DNA of 64,000 nucleotides from Dichetophora obliterata (Eukaryota > Arthropoda > Insecta > Diptera > Sciomyzidae): the NCBI GenBank assembly GCA_963920525.1, contig OY986438.1:190842962-190906961 (forward strand), in the 5' to 3' direction. The notes beneath the pieces were generated by a model, which saw only the letters and a list, made by a program, of their open reading frames with translations, had not been told where the DNA came from and searched no databases. Of the stretch, positions 22,470-34,303 are shown one piece after another. Position 1 is the first letter of the stretch. Every line of letters starts with the position of its first letter. Made by a program: the position numbers and the translations under genes.

Positions 22470-22716
22470 CTGCCGTCCTAGGAAAGAAAGTCATGTCTCC
22501 ATTTTAGTAGTTTTGAGATATTCAGCTTTTGCGTTTTTTTTTTACACTAGAAGTAGTAGAAGTGACCATTTTACTTAACGTTTTTTAGTCATATGCATTT
22601 TGAACTGGGTATTCACAACTTAACACAAAATTCAAAAACTTATTCACGGTTCCGAATCTGCCCTTATCCAAGTTTTGGAATTTTGGCGTTTTTGACTTTC
22701 TTTCTTAGGACGGGAG
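22470..22716. mobile_element. TA-type MITE
   Basis: Left CTGCCGTCCTAGGAAAGAAA and right, read inward, CTCCCGTCCTAAGAAAGAAA form inverted termini of about 24 bp. TA lies at 22468-22469 and 22717-22718. The 247-bp interior is non-coding. Confidence 0.75.
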
Positions 22717-22718
22717 TA

Positions 22719-23805
22719 TAACTGTATGAACTCAAACAAAAACTGTCCCATAGTGTTCAACAAGCCTTGACACATAACATAAGATCCTGAGATAAACTAT
22801 CGATCATCAAATTCTCAATTCAAATTTTGGGTCAAGAATTTTAGTAAGTGCTTTTAAGATGCCATTAAAGCTATTTTTCAACATGCTTCTAAAAAAAGAC
22901 CCTTCGTTTTTTTTTTTTGGCTGTCTAATATATACATACCTTTTTTATATATGGGTTATCTCATACAATTCGCACACTTTCCAGGATTTGATGTCTCAGA
23001 TTCGGCCTTAAATTTTTGTGAATTTACTTTACATAAAATAAGCCTGCATGTGTACCGGGATTTTTCTCAGAAAATTTTTTTTACGTAATACCGTTAGATC
23101 AAAATTGTGAAAAATGGCAACATTTTTTCAATGTCTGTGTACCCATTCACAAAAAAATTAAAAAAAATTTTCAAATTTTCAAACACTACCATTATTTATT
23201 TCACGAGTTTTTTTGGCAACTTGAATAAATTTTCACGTTTCGTTGGAAATTTTGTTTTAAAAATGTAACTGCTGCGTTCTTATACCTACATATTTTAAGA
23301 AATAATTTTTAGTTCAATTACCCTCCTTAGTTTTTGAAAATATTTCAGTTTATTTTCCAATTTGCTTAAAATAAAAAAAAAGGAAGAATTGTAAGTTGTG
23401 AATTCTTATAACTTCTTCTTTTTAAATTTAATAATTTTTTTTCAAAAAGTAAAAAATTTAACGGTTTTTAATTTGATAAGAAAAAAAATTATTTGAGGGG
23501 CAGGGGGGTAAATCGGGCGAACGGGTCTTACCAGTTGAATACGACTTTGGAAGTGAAAACGCTCTAAAGAAGAAATGCAGACTTTGTTAAGCTTTTTTTG
23601 AAGATAAGTTACGTACGATTTCTTAAGATAGGAAATGTTATACTTAAAAGTTATAAAAAAGACCATTTCAGCTCTTTTTTTGGTGATCCCAAAAAATTTT
23701 TTGTTTTCGGAATCCTCTCGAGGTCAGCTTTGATATAGAGGTGGTTTGTTCAAACTTTTTTTTTCGACCCTATCTAATGTACTACATACATATATTACAG
23801 AACTT
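22719..23805. other. AT-rich sequence, no gene seen
   Basis: Poly-T and poly-A runs dominate (for example 22905-22918). No coding region, tandem array or TIR pair is recognised. Confidence 0.45.
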
Positions 23806-24656
23806 CCCAGTGGGCAAAAGCAGGTCTTTGAAGCGCTTCTAGCAGGCCATCATATGGATTTCGTAGCCCTTCCGTGCTCGTTTCCAAGCCCATAAACTTT
23901 TTTATACGAAACGAGAAAATGTTCTAGGCCTTCCTCTCTCGCGACTCTAAAGAAGCCTGCTAGAAGCCCTTCTTTAGAATGTACATTAGAAAGAAAATCA
24001 ATATAAATATATTGACTTGAAAAAAACTTGCAATAAAAAACTTTTGACAATTTCCAGATTTGAACCAGCGTCCTCTCATCTGGCGGTCTGGCATCTTACC
24101 CACTCGTCCACCTCAGTTTTTAGCAAACTTCAGCTTATTTTGCATCATTACAAATGAAAGTAAGCTTTCGGGAGCGCGGGTTCGCGACCCAGTTCGCGAA
24201 AAATCTAAAATTTTTTTGTATTTTTTTAAAATTTGCATTTTTTTAAAAATTTTCTGATCATTAAAAAAATTTTTTTTATTTTTTTTTTTGTAAATTTCTT
24301 CATACAAAAATAATAGAAAAGAAATAATAGAATTTTTCCATATAAAAGTTTTCATATAATGTGATATGCAATGTGTTAGATTTCGGAGACCTGGGTTCGC
24401 GTCCCAACTCGGAAAAAAAAAATTTTTTTTTTGTTTTTTCTTTAAGATTTGATATTTTTTTTTTTTATTGAACTGATCATTTACAATTTTTTCAAAATTT
24501 TTTTAAAAATTTTTTCATATAAAATAACAGGAAAAGACTCCAAACCTTCAAAAGGTAGGCCTTACAGAAGCACTCACCAATGCAGCGATCATGGAAGGTA
24601 TATTCCTTTTATATATATTGTATATTCAACTATCGCTAGCTAAAATGCCCACTGGG
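23806..24656. mobile_element. TIR element with CCCAGTGGGC ends and internal tRNA-like blocks
   Basis: The left end CCCAGTGGGCAAAAGC is inverted at the right as GCCCACTGGG. The interior contains a minus-strand tRNA-like block (about 24055-24120: box A-like GACGAGTGGGTAAG, box B CTGGTTCAAATCTGG). It also has two plus-strand box B-like blocks, GCGGGTTCGCGACCCAG (24174) and TGGGTTCGCGTCCCAAC (24391). No clear TSD. The ends resemble CCCAGTGTGCC of the element at 53248-54517. Confidence 0.55.
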
Positions 24657-25184
24657 TTATTTTAAATATATACATTTTTAAGTCATGTGTTTGTTTGGAG
24701 AACAATGTTCGAAGTGGGAAAATAGCAAACAAATATTAAAATTCTGCCAATAATCTACCTATAAGCAACGTTAAGAAAACCTGCTTATAGTGAGAAATTT
24801 CTACTTTCGGTGAAAAGGAGTATGGCTATTTTTATTTCTAAACCATGTTTTATTTAAAACAAACCCACTGCCAAAATTTCAGCTCAATCGGGCCCGTAGT
24901 TTCGGAGTTTTTTTTTAATGATTTCTTAAAAATAGGCGTAGCTATGTTGAAACCACATCCGTTTTTAGGAGAGTTTCCGGCAGTAGCTACACGAACCTAA
25001 TTACCAAATTTTAGTCTAATACGACTAAAACCGTCGTAAACAGAGCATTTTTAAATTAACTTTATTTTCATTTAAAGAGTTTGAGCCAAATCGGTCAATA
25101 AATAATCGGTTAGAATAAGAATAGAATAAGAATAAGGGTCTAACACAAACAAAAAAATCCCGGATCACCACATGAACATATGGT
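24657..25184. other. Non-coding sequence, likely old repeat tail
   Basis: The segment 24870-25140 (AAATTTCAGCTCAATCGG, then GAATAAGAATAAGAATAAG) has the look of the 3' end of a dispersed repeat, but boundaries are unclear. Confidence 0.35.
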
Positions 25185-26335
25185 GTGATTATCTACTGTA
25201 ATTGTAATCAATACAATAATCAATCAATGTAATTACAGTGTATAGCGATTACAGTAATCGTAATAATGCTTTTCTTACATTACAGTTACAGTAATCGCAA
25301 TCGTTAATTTTTAAATATTACGATTACTGTAATTGTAATTGAAAAGTAATTGTAATTGCAAATCATTACTTCGCAGAAAATGACAAAAGTATTTGATTAT
25401 ATATAAATTTCAATTATAAATTATAATCGTTATCTTAAAAAAAAAAGATTACGATTGCTGTAATCGTAATCAAAATATTTTTAATTACAATTCCAGTAAT
25501 CGTTATCATTAAAAAAATTAAAATTACTGTATTTGTAATCAAAAAATGTCTTTATTAAGATTACTGCAATTGTTAAACAGCAGAATTATATTTACGATTA
25601 CTGTAATTGTAATCACTTTTTTTTAATTTAATTACTGCAAAAATCTTTCTTTTTCATGATGCAATTCAGAAAGAAGATCTTTTCTAGAATCTTTATTTAT
25701 GATGGGTGGGACCCTACTGGAATAATTTTCTTTGTAATTCTTTGTAATTCTTTTTTTATGCCGTCCACGGCGGCACGCTCTTTCTGATTTTTTATCCGAA
25801 AAAGTAGTCTTATTTAAGGCAAATATTGATTTTTAATAATTCAAAATTAATTGGTTTTTCTCTCGTATGAATTTATACAATCGTTATTATTGAGTTCGTT
25901 TTGATTTGTATCAATGAAAAAACGTATTGTTCAAAATAAAGTAGTTTCGGAATAAAATTGAAAAGTAATTGCTTTTTAGTAAGAAGAAAAATTAGACAAC
26001 TATTAAATTACATGACTTTACCAAAAACATTTTTTTTTTAAACGCCAGTATTTGTGATATAACACTTACATAGTAAGTAATTAAATTACAAAAAACATGA
26101 ATACGATTAATTTTAATTGAAATTTTTATTGGTTACGATTACTGTAATTGTAATCAAAAAAATTTTCTATTGCAATTACAGTAATCGTTATTGTAATATA
26201 CGTGTTTACCGATTACAGTAATCGTAATAATACTTTTCTTACATTACAATTACAGTAATCGTTAATTTTTAAAGATTACAATTACTGTAATTGTAATTGG
26301 AAAGTAATTGTAATCGCAATTCATTACTCCAATAG
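25185..26335. repeat. Palindrome-rich GTAAT/ATTAC region with duplicated segment
   Basis: The motif GATTACTGTAATTGTAATC and its inverse ATTACAGTAATCGTAAT recur more than fifteen times in both orientations. A block of about 140 bp at 25240-25380 (GATTACAGTAATCGTAATAA, then CTTTTCTTACATTACA) is repeated with high similarity at 26210-26330. The first copy and last copy form the outer parts of the region, with a more unique segment at 25640-26090 between them. Confidence 0.75.
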
Positions 26336-27067
26336 ATACGCCGTGAGTCACCGTAGTTCAGCAGTGTAGGACATTATTAAAAAAAAAAATTACTCCAATA
26401 ACGAATAACAAGTAATATTTATTATTTATTTTTTCAGTCAGAACTCAGTATCAAGTTTTTTTTTGTTTTATTCTTTATTTAAATTTCAAATAAATTATTC
26501 AAAACTTTTAGTCGTTATTCATTATTTGAATTTGTGTTTGAATAAAAATAAAAAATATTGATCAATTGATCCGGAATATTGTGAAAATAAAATATCGGTC
26601 ATCTATTAAGTTCCTGGTTAAGTCAGTAGCATCTATCAAGCTTTTCTTCTACCACCATGAGAATGTTGTATGTTAATAATCTTAATATATAAAAGGCAAG
26701 CACTCTGCTTCATGTCCAATATCTCTCAAACTGTTAGCCTGAAAGTATGCGCATCTTAATACATAAAAGGCAAACATGCTTATCCGCACACAGTATTTCT
26801 CAAATTGTAATTTTTTTTGAAAGTAAAGTAATTTTACAAAACACACTGTTTTCGAAAATGTTTTACCTGAAAGTATACACAGAAAATATATTTGATACTT
26901 ATCAGTGACAATATTGGGTTTTTACAATAGTACGTTTTTGATCCAACTACCTCTTTTTTTCATCCTTTTATAAAAAAGTTATGACGAATTTAATGAAATT
27001 CTTTTGAGTCGATTTGAGTCAATTGTACCAAAAAATATAATTTTATCAGCCGCAAAACGACATTTGA
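26336..27067. other. AT-rich sequence, no gene seen
   Basis: CTTAATATATAAAAGGCAA at 26682 and CTTAATACATAAAAGGCAA at 26755 are a diverged pair of short direct repeats. Nothing else is supportable. Confidence 0.4.
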
Positions 27068-27280
27068 GTTGCTACTAGGGAGTCCAATTCTAGAAGCTTT
27101 TCTCGATCCCGGGATTATCGCGATTGAAAATCTCAATCCCGGGATTAGTTCGGGATTGAAAGTTTTAAGAAGTAAATAATTCAAAATGTTTTTAATACAA
27201 TTTTTTGTTATTTATTACTTGAAACTAAAAAAATGTAAATGAATTCATTTATTATGTAACAAAAAAAAAAAAACATATTA

Positions 27281-27699
27281 AGGGTATTCACAATTGCGTT
27301 GTTTTCAGTGTAGTTTAAAAACCCCGTGGTATTGATACCACACTTTACCGAGCAGTTTTTATATTTTTTATTGTTTTACATGAAATCTCTAAAAACCAAG
27401 TGTGGTCATTTTAAATAGCCCAATAATATGTTTAACGAACGTAGTTTCTAAAGTTCCATAAACAACTGATCGGTTGCCAGTTATTTTCTAATTGCAAAAA
27501 TGGAAGAAGGTCAAAATGCAAGTTAAACTTTTTTATGCCATATTTTAACAAAATATATCAAATTGGATAGTTAATTTATTTGCATAGTAACAAAAAGCTA
27601 TAGTGGGAGGTTCCCAACCACAAATTCTATTTTAAAGGGTGCTCAATTTGGGATTGGCAAAAAAACCATACTACTATACCACACAATTGCGAATACCCT
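27281..27699. mobile_element. TA-type MITE inside the hAT element
   Basis: AGGGTATTCACAATTGCGT at the left is matched by the inverse of CACAATTGCGAATACCCT at the right. TA lies at 27279-27280 and 27700-27701. Length 419 bp, no coding frame. Confidence 0.75.
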
Positions 27700-27759
27700 T
27701 ATTGTTAATAAACAAAGAACTTAAATAATATTAATGACTAGCACATTGTATTAATTTAA

Positions 27760-28283
27760 CCCTTTCAGTGGATTTGCCCAATAATTGGACACGTCAGAAA
27801 GTAATTTTTATATGTATTTATTTTGCAAAGCTTTTTTTTAAATAAAATCGTTTGGTTCTATGAAAAAACGATGAACCATCATGATAAAAATAAATTTAGA
27901 GATATACTGATATTCAAATCAGTAGGATTTTCGATTTTGTGGCGAAGAAAAGCAAACCAAATTTTTTTTTGCATATTTTATAAGAAAAAATCAACCGGAC
28001 AAATATCAAATTTATGTTTTTTATATTTTTATAGCTTTAAGGATAAGAATATTAAGAGGGTTTAAAAAACGAAGATCTAAAGGGTTGAGACACCTTTAAG
28101 GGATTAAAAAAAAACTGTGCCGAATAGGAGCAAAACAATTTATTTCTTTTTACAAGCTTGTAAAACGTAAGTAGCGCAGGCTAAAATTAAAGGTATGTTT
28201 TTTGCATCTTCAGGACCTAAATGAAAGGAATATTACCTCAAACAAATTATTCTGTTCTTAGCTTAGCCTAGCCATTGAAAGGG
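27760..28283. mobile_element. TTAA-type MITE (piggyBac-like) inside the hAT element
   Basis: TTAA at 27756-27759 and 28284-28287 flanks CCCTTTCAGTGG and CCATTGAAAGGG. TTAA targets and CCC-starting ends are characteristic of piggyBac-type elements. The 524-bp interior encodes nothing recognisable; the 80-codon ORF at 27823 looks accidental. Confidence 0.75.
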
Positions 28284-28445
28284 TTAAACAAAAAATATAA
28301 AAAGAACAGTTTAAGGTATTACTATATAAATGTTACCTTTTTTTTTGTACACCGTCTTCATGTTTTTTGAGTTTAAGGCAAATTAAGGTTGGAAAAGACT
28401 TTTCAAATTAAATTTTTTGTTTTTATTATTTTTAAAGAAATACAC

Positions 28446-28790
28446 TAAGCTGATCAACGCGTCTTATTTTTCATAAGAGTTTTGTTCGAATATTATTGCA
28501 AATATAACCCTCTAATGAGAAGCACCGTTCTGATTCTAGTTGGTGAAATAGTTTTACAATAGTCGTAAGCAATTTGTAAATTTCGATCGCGGTTGCCTTC
28601 ACCATAAAACAAAATTGTTTCATAAGTCAGAATATCTGACAATTTTGAAATACATAGCTGACTTCCCGATGTTGCAAATTCTTCTAAAACTATGTAAAGT
28701 CCTTGCTCCAGTGATTCACACTCATTGTCCTAACAATCTTTTTCAGCCTCAATAAAATTTTTTTCTAATTCTATATTCAGATCAACTTAA
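28446..28790 (-). pseudogene. hAT transposase C-terminal remnant
   Basis: The minus strand reads DRNLQIAYDYCKTISPT (about 28545-28600) and, in another frame, QLESERCFSLEGYICNNI (28490-28545). The latter matches the SERCFS-type dimerisation motif of hAT transposases. A frame change lies between the two pieces and stops follow. It identifies the host element as hAT and as inactive. Confidence 0.7.
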
Positions 28791-28926
28791 ACTGAAATGT
28801 TTTCATTTACATGAATATTTGCAATAGAAATTATTTATTTAAAAATCCCAGGATCCAGGAAAGGCAATCCCGGGATTTAAAGTGCCTTAAATCCGGGATC
28901 CCGGGATTGACTTCCCTAGTTGCTAC

Positions 28927-29830
28927 GTATATGAAGGTTGCGAGGCCAGTTTGTAAAGTTGTGTATGAATATGATTGTTACCAAACTCGACTTTTTGCAC
29001 TTTTACACTTGAACTAATTTATTAATACTGCTTCAATACGTAAAGTGTTATTTTGCAAAAATCGAGTGTATAAAAAAATCAAGCTTTAAAAAGAGAAAAA
29101 GTGCTTTCGGCAGAAGGCTCAAAAAAGGAAGTGTTTGGAGGACTTGTTAGAGGACAGGCTTTTTTACTAGTTTTAAATAAAGAAGATGATGGCCACAACG
29201 TGAGTGCTTCTAGTGTTAAGAGTGAGCCTCTTTTAGTTAAAATTAAAGGAACGTGGAATTATTCCTAAAACCCCTTTTCCCATTTGAAAATACTGTAAAA
29301 AAGCTGTTATTCACATATTTAAGCTTATAAAGTCTTAGCAACGATGAGTTTTCAATTGCTTATCCACCAACGTACTCGAACTCGAGCTATCAAGTACTTT
29401 TTTCTTTATATACAAGTTCTTAATTTCAAAGTTGGTTATTAAAAAAATTACTGAAATTTGACGCTGACACATCGCAAAGGTTGTCTATCTAAATATTTCG
29501 CTTTGAGAAAACTTTTATAAAATTCAATACAACAATACCATCATTGGCATCAGTGTAACATCTTATCTTTTATAAAACTATGCTCATTCTTCCACGTTCT
29601 CATAAAATATCGGATGAAACCTTACAAAAAAGAGTAATTCTAAAATCAAAAGTAAGCCATATTGTAAAAAATTCTAACTCTAAAGAAAACCTACTTGTTT
29701 TCTGTTACAAATTAAATTTATTTATAAATTTATTCAAAATTTTAGAATAGTGAATAAAAATAATGAATAAAAAAAAAATTAATCATCATTAGAAAATAAA
29801 AATTCAATCAAACACTTGTTATTCAAACTT
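28927..29830. other. Non-coding AT-rich sequence
   Basis: No gene, TIR pair or array recognised. The 29700-29810 segment is rich in AATAAA-type runs. Confidence 0.45.
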
Positions 29831-29835
29831 CATTG

Positions 29836-30890
29836 TAGGAACATCAACTAATTAAAAAGTAGTTGAAAAATTAGTTTTTTGTCAACCACAAATAGTTGAA
29901 ATTCTGACTTTTTTCCATAGAACGAACTAACATCTTTTGTATGGCGATGTCCGCTAAATAAGTCAATTGACTTTCGTCTGCATATGTTTTGAACTACTTG
30001 TTAAATTAGTTGAATTTAATTATTTTTTTAACTACTTTAAAAGAAATCAATTGAAAACTGCATATATTTTACACCACTTGTTAAATTAGTTAAATTTTAA
30101 CTATTTTTTAAATTACTTTTAAATAAGTCAATTGAAAACTGGTTGATATTTCACTTACTGAAGATGAATTTAAAAGCATTAAAATTTTAAATTTCTATAC
30201 ATCAAAGAGATAATTTATTTTATTGTTTTGCAAAATATATACATAAATTCATATTAGTGAAACCCTAAAGTTAATAATATTAAATAAAATAGCATGGTTA
30301 AATATATATATTAGGGCGGGTCAAATTCTGGCTCAGCGAAATTCGTAAAATACATGTAATTTCAAGACTTTTTCTCCACTACAGCATATACAAATTCTGA
30401 AAAAAAGCTGTGAGGACTTTCGTAAATAGATTCATACACATACATTCATACATTCATATTTTATAATTGAGAACAAAATCTATTTACGAAAGTCCGCACA
30501 GCTTTTTTTTCAGAATTTGTATATGCTGTAGTGGAGAAAAAGTCTTGAAATTACATGTATTTTACGAATTTCGCTGAGCCAGACCTCCAAAAAATTCGTC
30601 CATACAAATTGACCCGGCCTAATATATTAATGTACTTGTAATCTAATAAAAATTTTCTATAAAAACATGCCAAAATCAGAGTAGTTGCCGCCTTAATATA
30701 ATTCAAAGTAGTTTGTAAACCACTTGTATTTAAGTAGTTTCTCAATTAGTTCATATATAATGCAATAAGAACTATTCAAAATTGAAGTGGATGCCGCCTT
30801 AATATAATTCAAAGTTGTTCATAAACTAGTTTATTTTAAATTAGTTTTTTAATTAGTTGTTTTTAAAAGCAAGTTAGTTTGTTCCTATAG
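29836..30890. repeat. Possible TIR element containing TTAGTTGAA-type tandem repeats
   Basis: TGTAGGAACATCAACTAATT near 29836 and TAGTTTGTTCCTATAG near 30875 are weak inverse matches. Between them lie two copies of an approximately 85-bp unit (ACTTGTTAAATTAGTTGAAT, at about 29998 and 30078). Two copies of an approximately 112-bp unit (TGCCGCCTTAATATAATTC, at 30685 and 30792) follow. The MITE at 30314-30619 is inserted between the two repeat pairs. No TSD was found, so the outer boundary is tentative. Confidence 0.4.
30314..30619. mobile_element. Near-perfect hairpin MITE with GGGCGGGTCAAATT terminus
   Basis: TA flanks GGGCGGGTCAAATT (30312-30313) and AATTGACCCGGCC (30620-30621). Arms of about 106 bp (30327-30432 and 30477-30583) are almost perfectly complementary: I count one substitution and one base of A-run length difference. 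The loop is about 44 bp and rich in CATACAT. The right side has 24 extra bases between arm and terminus. A transcript of this would fold into a long duplex. Confidence 0.85.
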
Positions 30891-30891
30891 G

Positions 30892-33440
30892 GTTTTTAAA
30901 AATAAAAATTTATTTGTTATTTTTTATTTTTGTTTTGAATTATTCTTGCCCAACACTGCGTGATGGTCAGACATACATACGCACCAACGTTTTTATATAT
31001 TAAGATAATTATTTAGTATTTTTATTTTTTTTTTAATTTTGTAAAAAATATCTTTAATTTTTATTTTAGTTTTTTTTACATTTTATCCGGATATTTTGAA
31101 AGTGGTCTACGTTCTTTTAGGTTTGACTCAAGATAGTTTAGGTGTGTATTTTAATGAATTATAAACATTGGTAATTGTTATAAAAGATACATAACAAATA
31201 AATGGCTTTTAGGTTTGCAGAAAAAAAGCGCAATTAAAATTGTTTTGAAATTACTGTAAAACAATTCACAATCTTGTATATTTGATTTAAATTTTTACAA
31301 TTGCACAAATTTCTCATCAATATGGAACGGTCTTTTTCGGTTAACTTTGCAACACTTGTTGCAAAACCATAAAATAAATAAACCATTTCGTATAGCAATT
31401 CCTTGCTTGAACTTTCGTGCACAAAACTGGGCTAAAAAATTTAGCAAATTTCTTTAAAGTTAAGCCTTTTTCATTCTTGCAAATGTTAGGAAATTCATAA
31501 TTTTTGTAGTTAACTTTTTCTGATATACAAAAAAAAAAATGTCTGTCAAAAAACATTATAAACGATTTCAACAAACTTTAACAGAGATTTATATTTTTTC
31601 AAAGATGCACAGCAGCAAAAACTTTCACTCAGTCAGCAGCAATGTCGCACTAGGCGACAGGCTATTTATCATTTGCGGTTCAAAATTTGCCCCCCAGCAA
31701 CATGTGACATTTTGGAACATCCTTTGGCTGTGCTGCAAAAAAAAATAAACGAAACCATCATTTTTCCACACGCACAAAACCAACACCAAAAATAAACAAA
31801 GCCCACAACTACTGTGCCAGGCCCATTTGTCGCTGTTGCTTTATCAGCGTTGCCAACATCTGTATTTTTTTTAATTTTTTGTGTTGTGATTTTTCGTCCT
31901 AAAATTGCAAACACGTCGTCGATGTCGTCTGGGGAAAAATAGGACACAAGTTGTTGCTATTGCTGTTACTGATGCTATTGCTGGTGTAGCTGATAAACTC
32001 TTTACTCAAGCCAAGCCAAGCTGAGGCCAAGTAAACCAAGACAGCAGCAGCGCAGTGACTCAAACCCGAATCCATCGATCCAAGTTGCCACGCAATCGAG
32101 TCACAATGCAGTTCTGCCTGCTTGTGCTTTACCAGAATCTTTCCCTCCCCTCTCACATTTTTTTCTAATATATGCCGGCAGCTTTTTGCGTTTTCATGCT
32201 TTCGCTGGTGTTTTGTTTTGTAATTTTTTTTTGGCGCTATTGCTATTCGTGCGCTACAATATATGTATGCTGCATCTGCCAGATACTAGATACAAGCTAT
32301 TAATTGGTGTCTTTGTGAAATCTTTCTTTAGGTTTTCTGCAGCAAACCTGGCCAGTTTTGGAGAGTTCTTTGTTTGGAAGCTGTTGTTGTTGGATTTGCT
32401 TATTTTTGCATAGACTTTTGGATGGGTTTTTTCTTCGGTGAGTAGTTTCTGGAGTCACTAGTTTGTGTTGCTTGTTATTGCTGCTGTTGTTATCATTGTT
32501 GCCTCGCGGCATTTGTTTTGTTCACAACTCTTGCCTTAGACAATTTGTTATTATAATAGTTTTGTCTGAATTGGGTTTGCTTGAGAGTTGAGTTTTATTG
32601 TTGTTGGTTTTTTGGGTTGGCGCATATTTTTGGGCTAACAGCGTGAGAAGGATTTTCATTTGTTTTTGTGTTTGCATAATTTTGACCTTCTTTCCTTGGT
32701 GGGCCATCCTTTTTATTCTGTTTCGCTTCATTCGTTCTTCGTTTTGACAATGCGCTAGGTACCAGAACCGTAGCGAAGGGGGTTTTGAGGAATTTCAACC
32801 CCCCCTCCCACCCATAGACTTGGAAGGTTTACAAAATGAATACACATACAACTATAAGAATCAAATAAGTGTTCTTTGTTAAAAACCAAATTGAGAGAAT
32901 TATAAAAATATTGTGAAAAAAATCTTTTTCCTGTTGCCTAAAATTACATTTATGGTATGAAATGCACTTGTACTTGAACCAAAAACTCACCATTTTCAAC
33001 ACAAAATTCAAAAATATATTTGAATAGCTATGAAAAATGATTATGAAATAATTATGTCGAATCTTATCTAAGTTAAAATAGGAAAGTTAAATTTTGCTTA
33101 TAAATTTAATATTATCATACCTAATTAAATATAAAAAAATTGTTCTCAGAAATTCCCTGATCAAAAATAATCAAGAATTTTTTTAGCGTTTAAACACTTT
33201 TGAAACACAACATTTGACTTAAATTCAGATACAGTACAAATCTTCAAACAATATCCGATAACAAATTAAAACAAGACACAATTTCGATAGAATCGTAAGT
33301 GTAGACGTAGAATTAGTTTTTATACAGTTTAAGTTTATTTATACAAGTATTTATTATTATGTAATTAAATTTAAATAATATACATCAAAAAATTATTGCA
33401 AAAGTAGATGGTAATAAAAAAATTAATATAAATAATTAAA
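30892..33440. other. Mostly unique non-coding sequence
   Basis: 31,550-32,730 is less AT-rich and has TTGCTGTTG and CAGCAGCAG-type runs of the sort common in fly introns and untranslated regions. Several ORFs of 60-90 codons exist on both strands, but none shows a domain or a codon pattern I can defend. 32,768-32,810 holds a short GGGGGTTTTG/CAACCCCCC hairpin. It may contain regulatory DNA; no single element can be named. Confidence 0.4.
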
Positions 33441-33549
33441 AAACTAGTAAGGAATTATCTTCGACTGGGCCGAAGTTAAAATACCCCCACGGCCAAATTA
33501 GAGTATATATAAAGTCTTAAGCAAACTGTTAAATATATTTAAAGAGATT

Positions 33550-33905
33550 TTCCCGTTTTGGTTAAGTCACTTTGTATGGGAAGTAGGCGTGGTTTTCATC
33601 CGAGTTTTACAAATTTAATACTCAAAATAAATATTCAATATTTAAGACACTATGCGAAATTTGAATTCATTAAATTGATTTTTGTGGAATTTAAAGAGAT
33701 TTTCCCGTTTTGGTTAAGTCACTTTGTATGGGAGGTAGGTGTAGTTTTCCTCTGATTTTTACAAATTTAATACTCAAAATAAATATTAAATATTTAAGAC
33801 ACTGTGCGAAATTTTAAGTCATTAAATTGATTTTTGTGGAATTTAAAGAGATCTTACCGTTTTGGTTTAGTCACTTTGTATGCGAGGTAGGCGTGGTTTT
33901 CATCC
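33550..33905 (+). repeat. Three tandem units of about 150 bp
   Basis: AAGAGATTTTCCCGTTTTGG, GTCACTTTGTATGGGA and GGTAGGCGTGGTTTTC recur at about 33540, 33691 and 33845. The same unit in diverged form is found at 17,570-18,000 and, inverted, at 42,640-44,130. Confidence 0.85.
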
Positions 33906-34005
33906 GATTTTGCTCAGATTCGAACTTGACCTCCATTTTTTTATAGAAAGCTTATATTTTGAATTTCGTTATGATAGCTCAAAAATTACGGCTGCTATCG
34001 TAGAC

Positions 34006-34138
34006 ACAGACGGACAGACGGACAGACGGACAGATGGACAGATGGACAGACGGACAGACGGACAGACGGACAGACGGACAGACGGACAGACGGACAGACG
34101 GACAGACGGACAGACGGACATACGGACAGACGGACATG
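34006..34138 (+). repeat. (GACGGACA)n microsatellite
   Basis: Roughly sixteen 8-bp units, mostly GACGGACA with GATGGACA and TACGGACA variants. The 87-codon ORF across it is a by-product of the repeat. Confidence 0.95.
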
Positions 34139-34303
34139 GCTAAATCGACTCAGGAGATGATGCTGATTAGGAATATATATACTTTTCTATACCGGCCACG
34201 CCTCCTTATCGGTGTTACAAACGGAGTGACAAAATTAATATACCCCCATTACGTTTTTTAAACGTGGGGGTATAAAAATTAATCCATAAGTAGTTCTTCT
34301 TAA

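Larger units (their letters stand above)
27076..28918. mobile_element. hAT element carrying two nested MITEs
   Basis: A perfect 8-bp TSD GTTGCTAC flanks it (27068-27075, 28919-28926). Termini are TAGGGAGTCC (left) and TAGGGAAGTC (right, read inward), with subterminal ATCCCGGGAT palindromes on both sides. A transposase remnant lies on the minus strand at 28446-28790. Two MITEs sit inside at 27281-27699 and 27760-28283, so about 900 bp is the hAT itself. Confidence 0.85.
33441..34278 (+). mobile_element. Helentron/DINE-1-like element with microsatellite
   Basis: The left end AGTAAGGAATTATCTTCGAC includes the hairpin CTTCGACTGGGCCGAAG and then ATACCCCCACGG. The right end has ATACCCCCATTACG, a loop, and CGTGGGGGTATAAAAA, so the ACCCCCACG motif occurs inverted at the two ends with a terminal stem-loop. 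Three units of about 150 bp with GTCACTTTGTATGGGA lie at 33550-33900, then the GACGGACA microsatellite. This block order is what I know from DINE-1/Helentron elements of flies. No Rep/helicase is present, so it is non-autonomous. Confidence 0.55.

Noticed and set aside
31234..32798. Overlapping ORFs of 62-92 codons in the less AT-rich 31.2-32.8 kb region
   Set aside because: They overlap in several frames on both strands, show simple-sequence residues (S, N, Q runs), and have no domain.
33880..34261. ORFs reading DGQTDRRTDGQ repeats
   Set aside because: Translation of the GACGGACA microsatellite.
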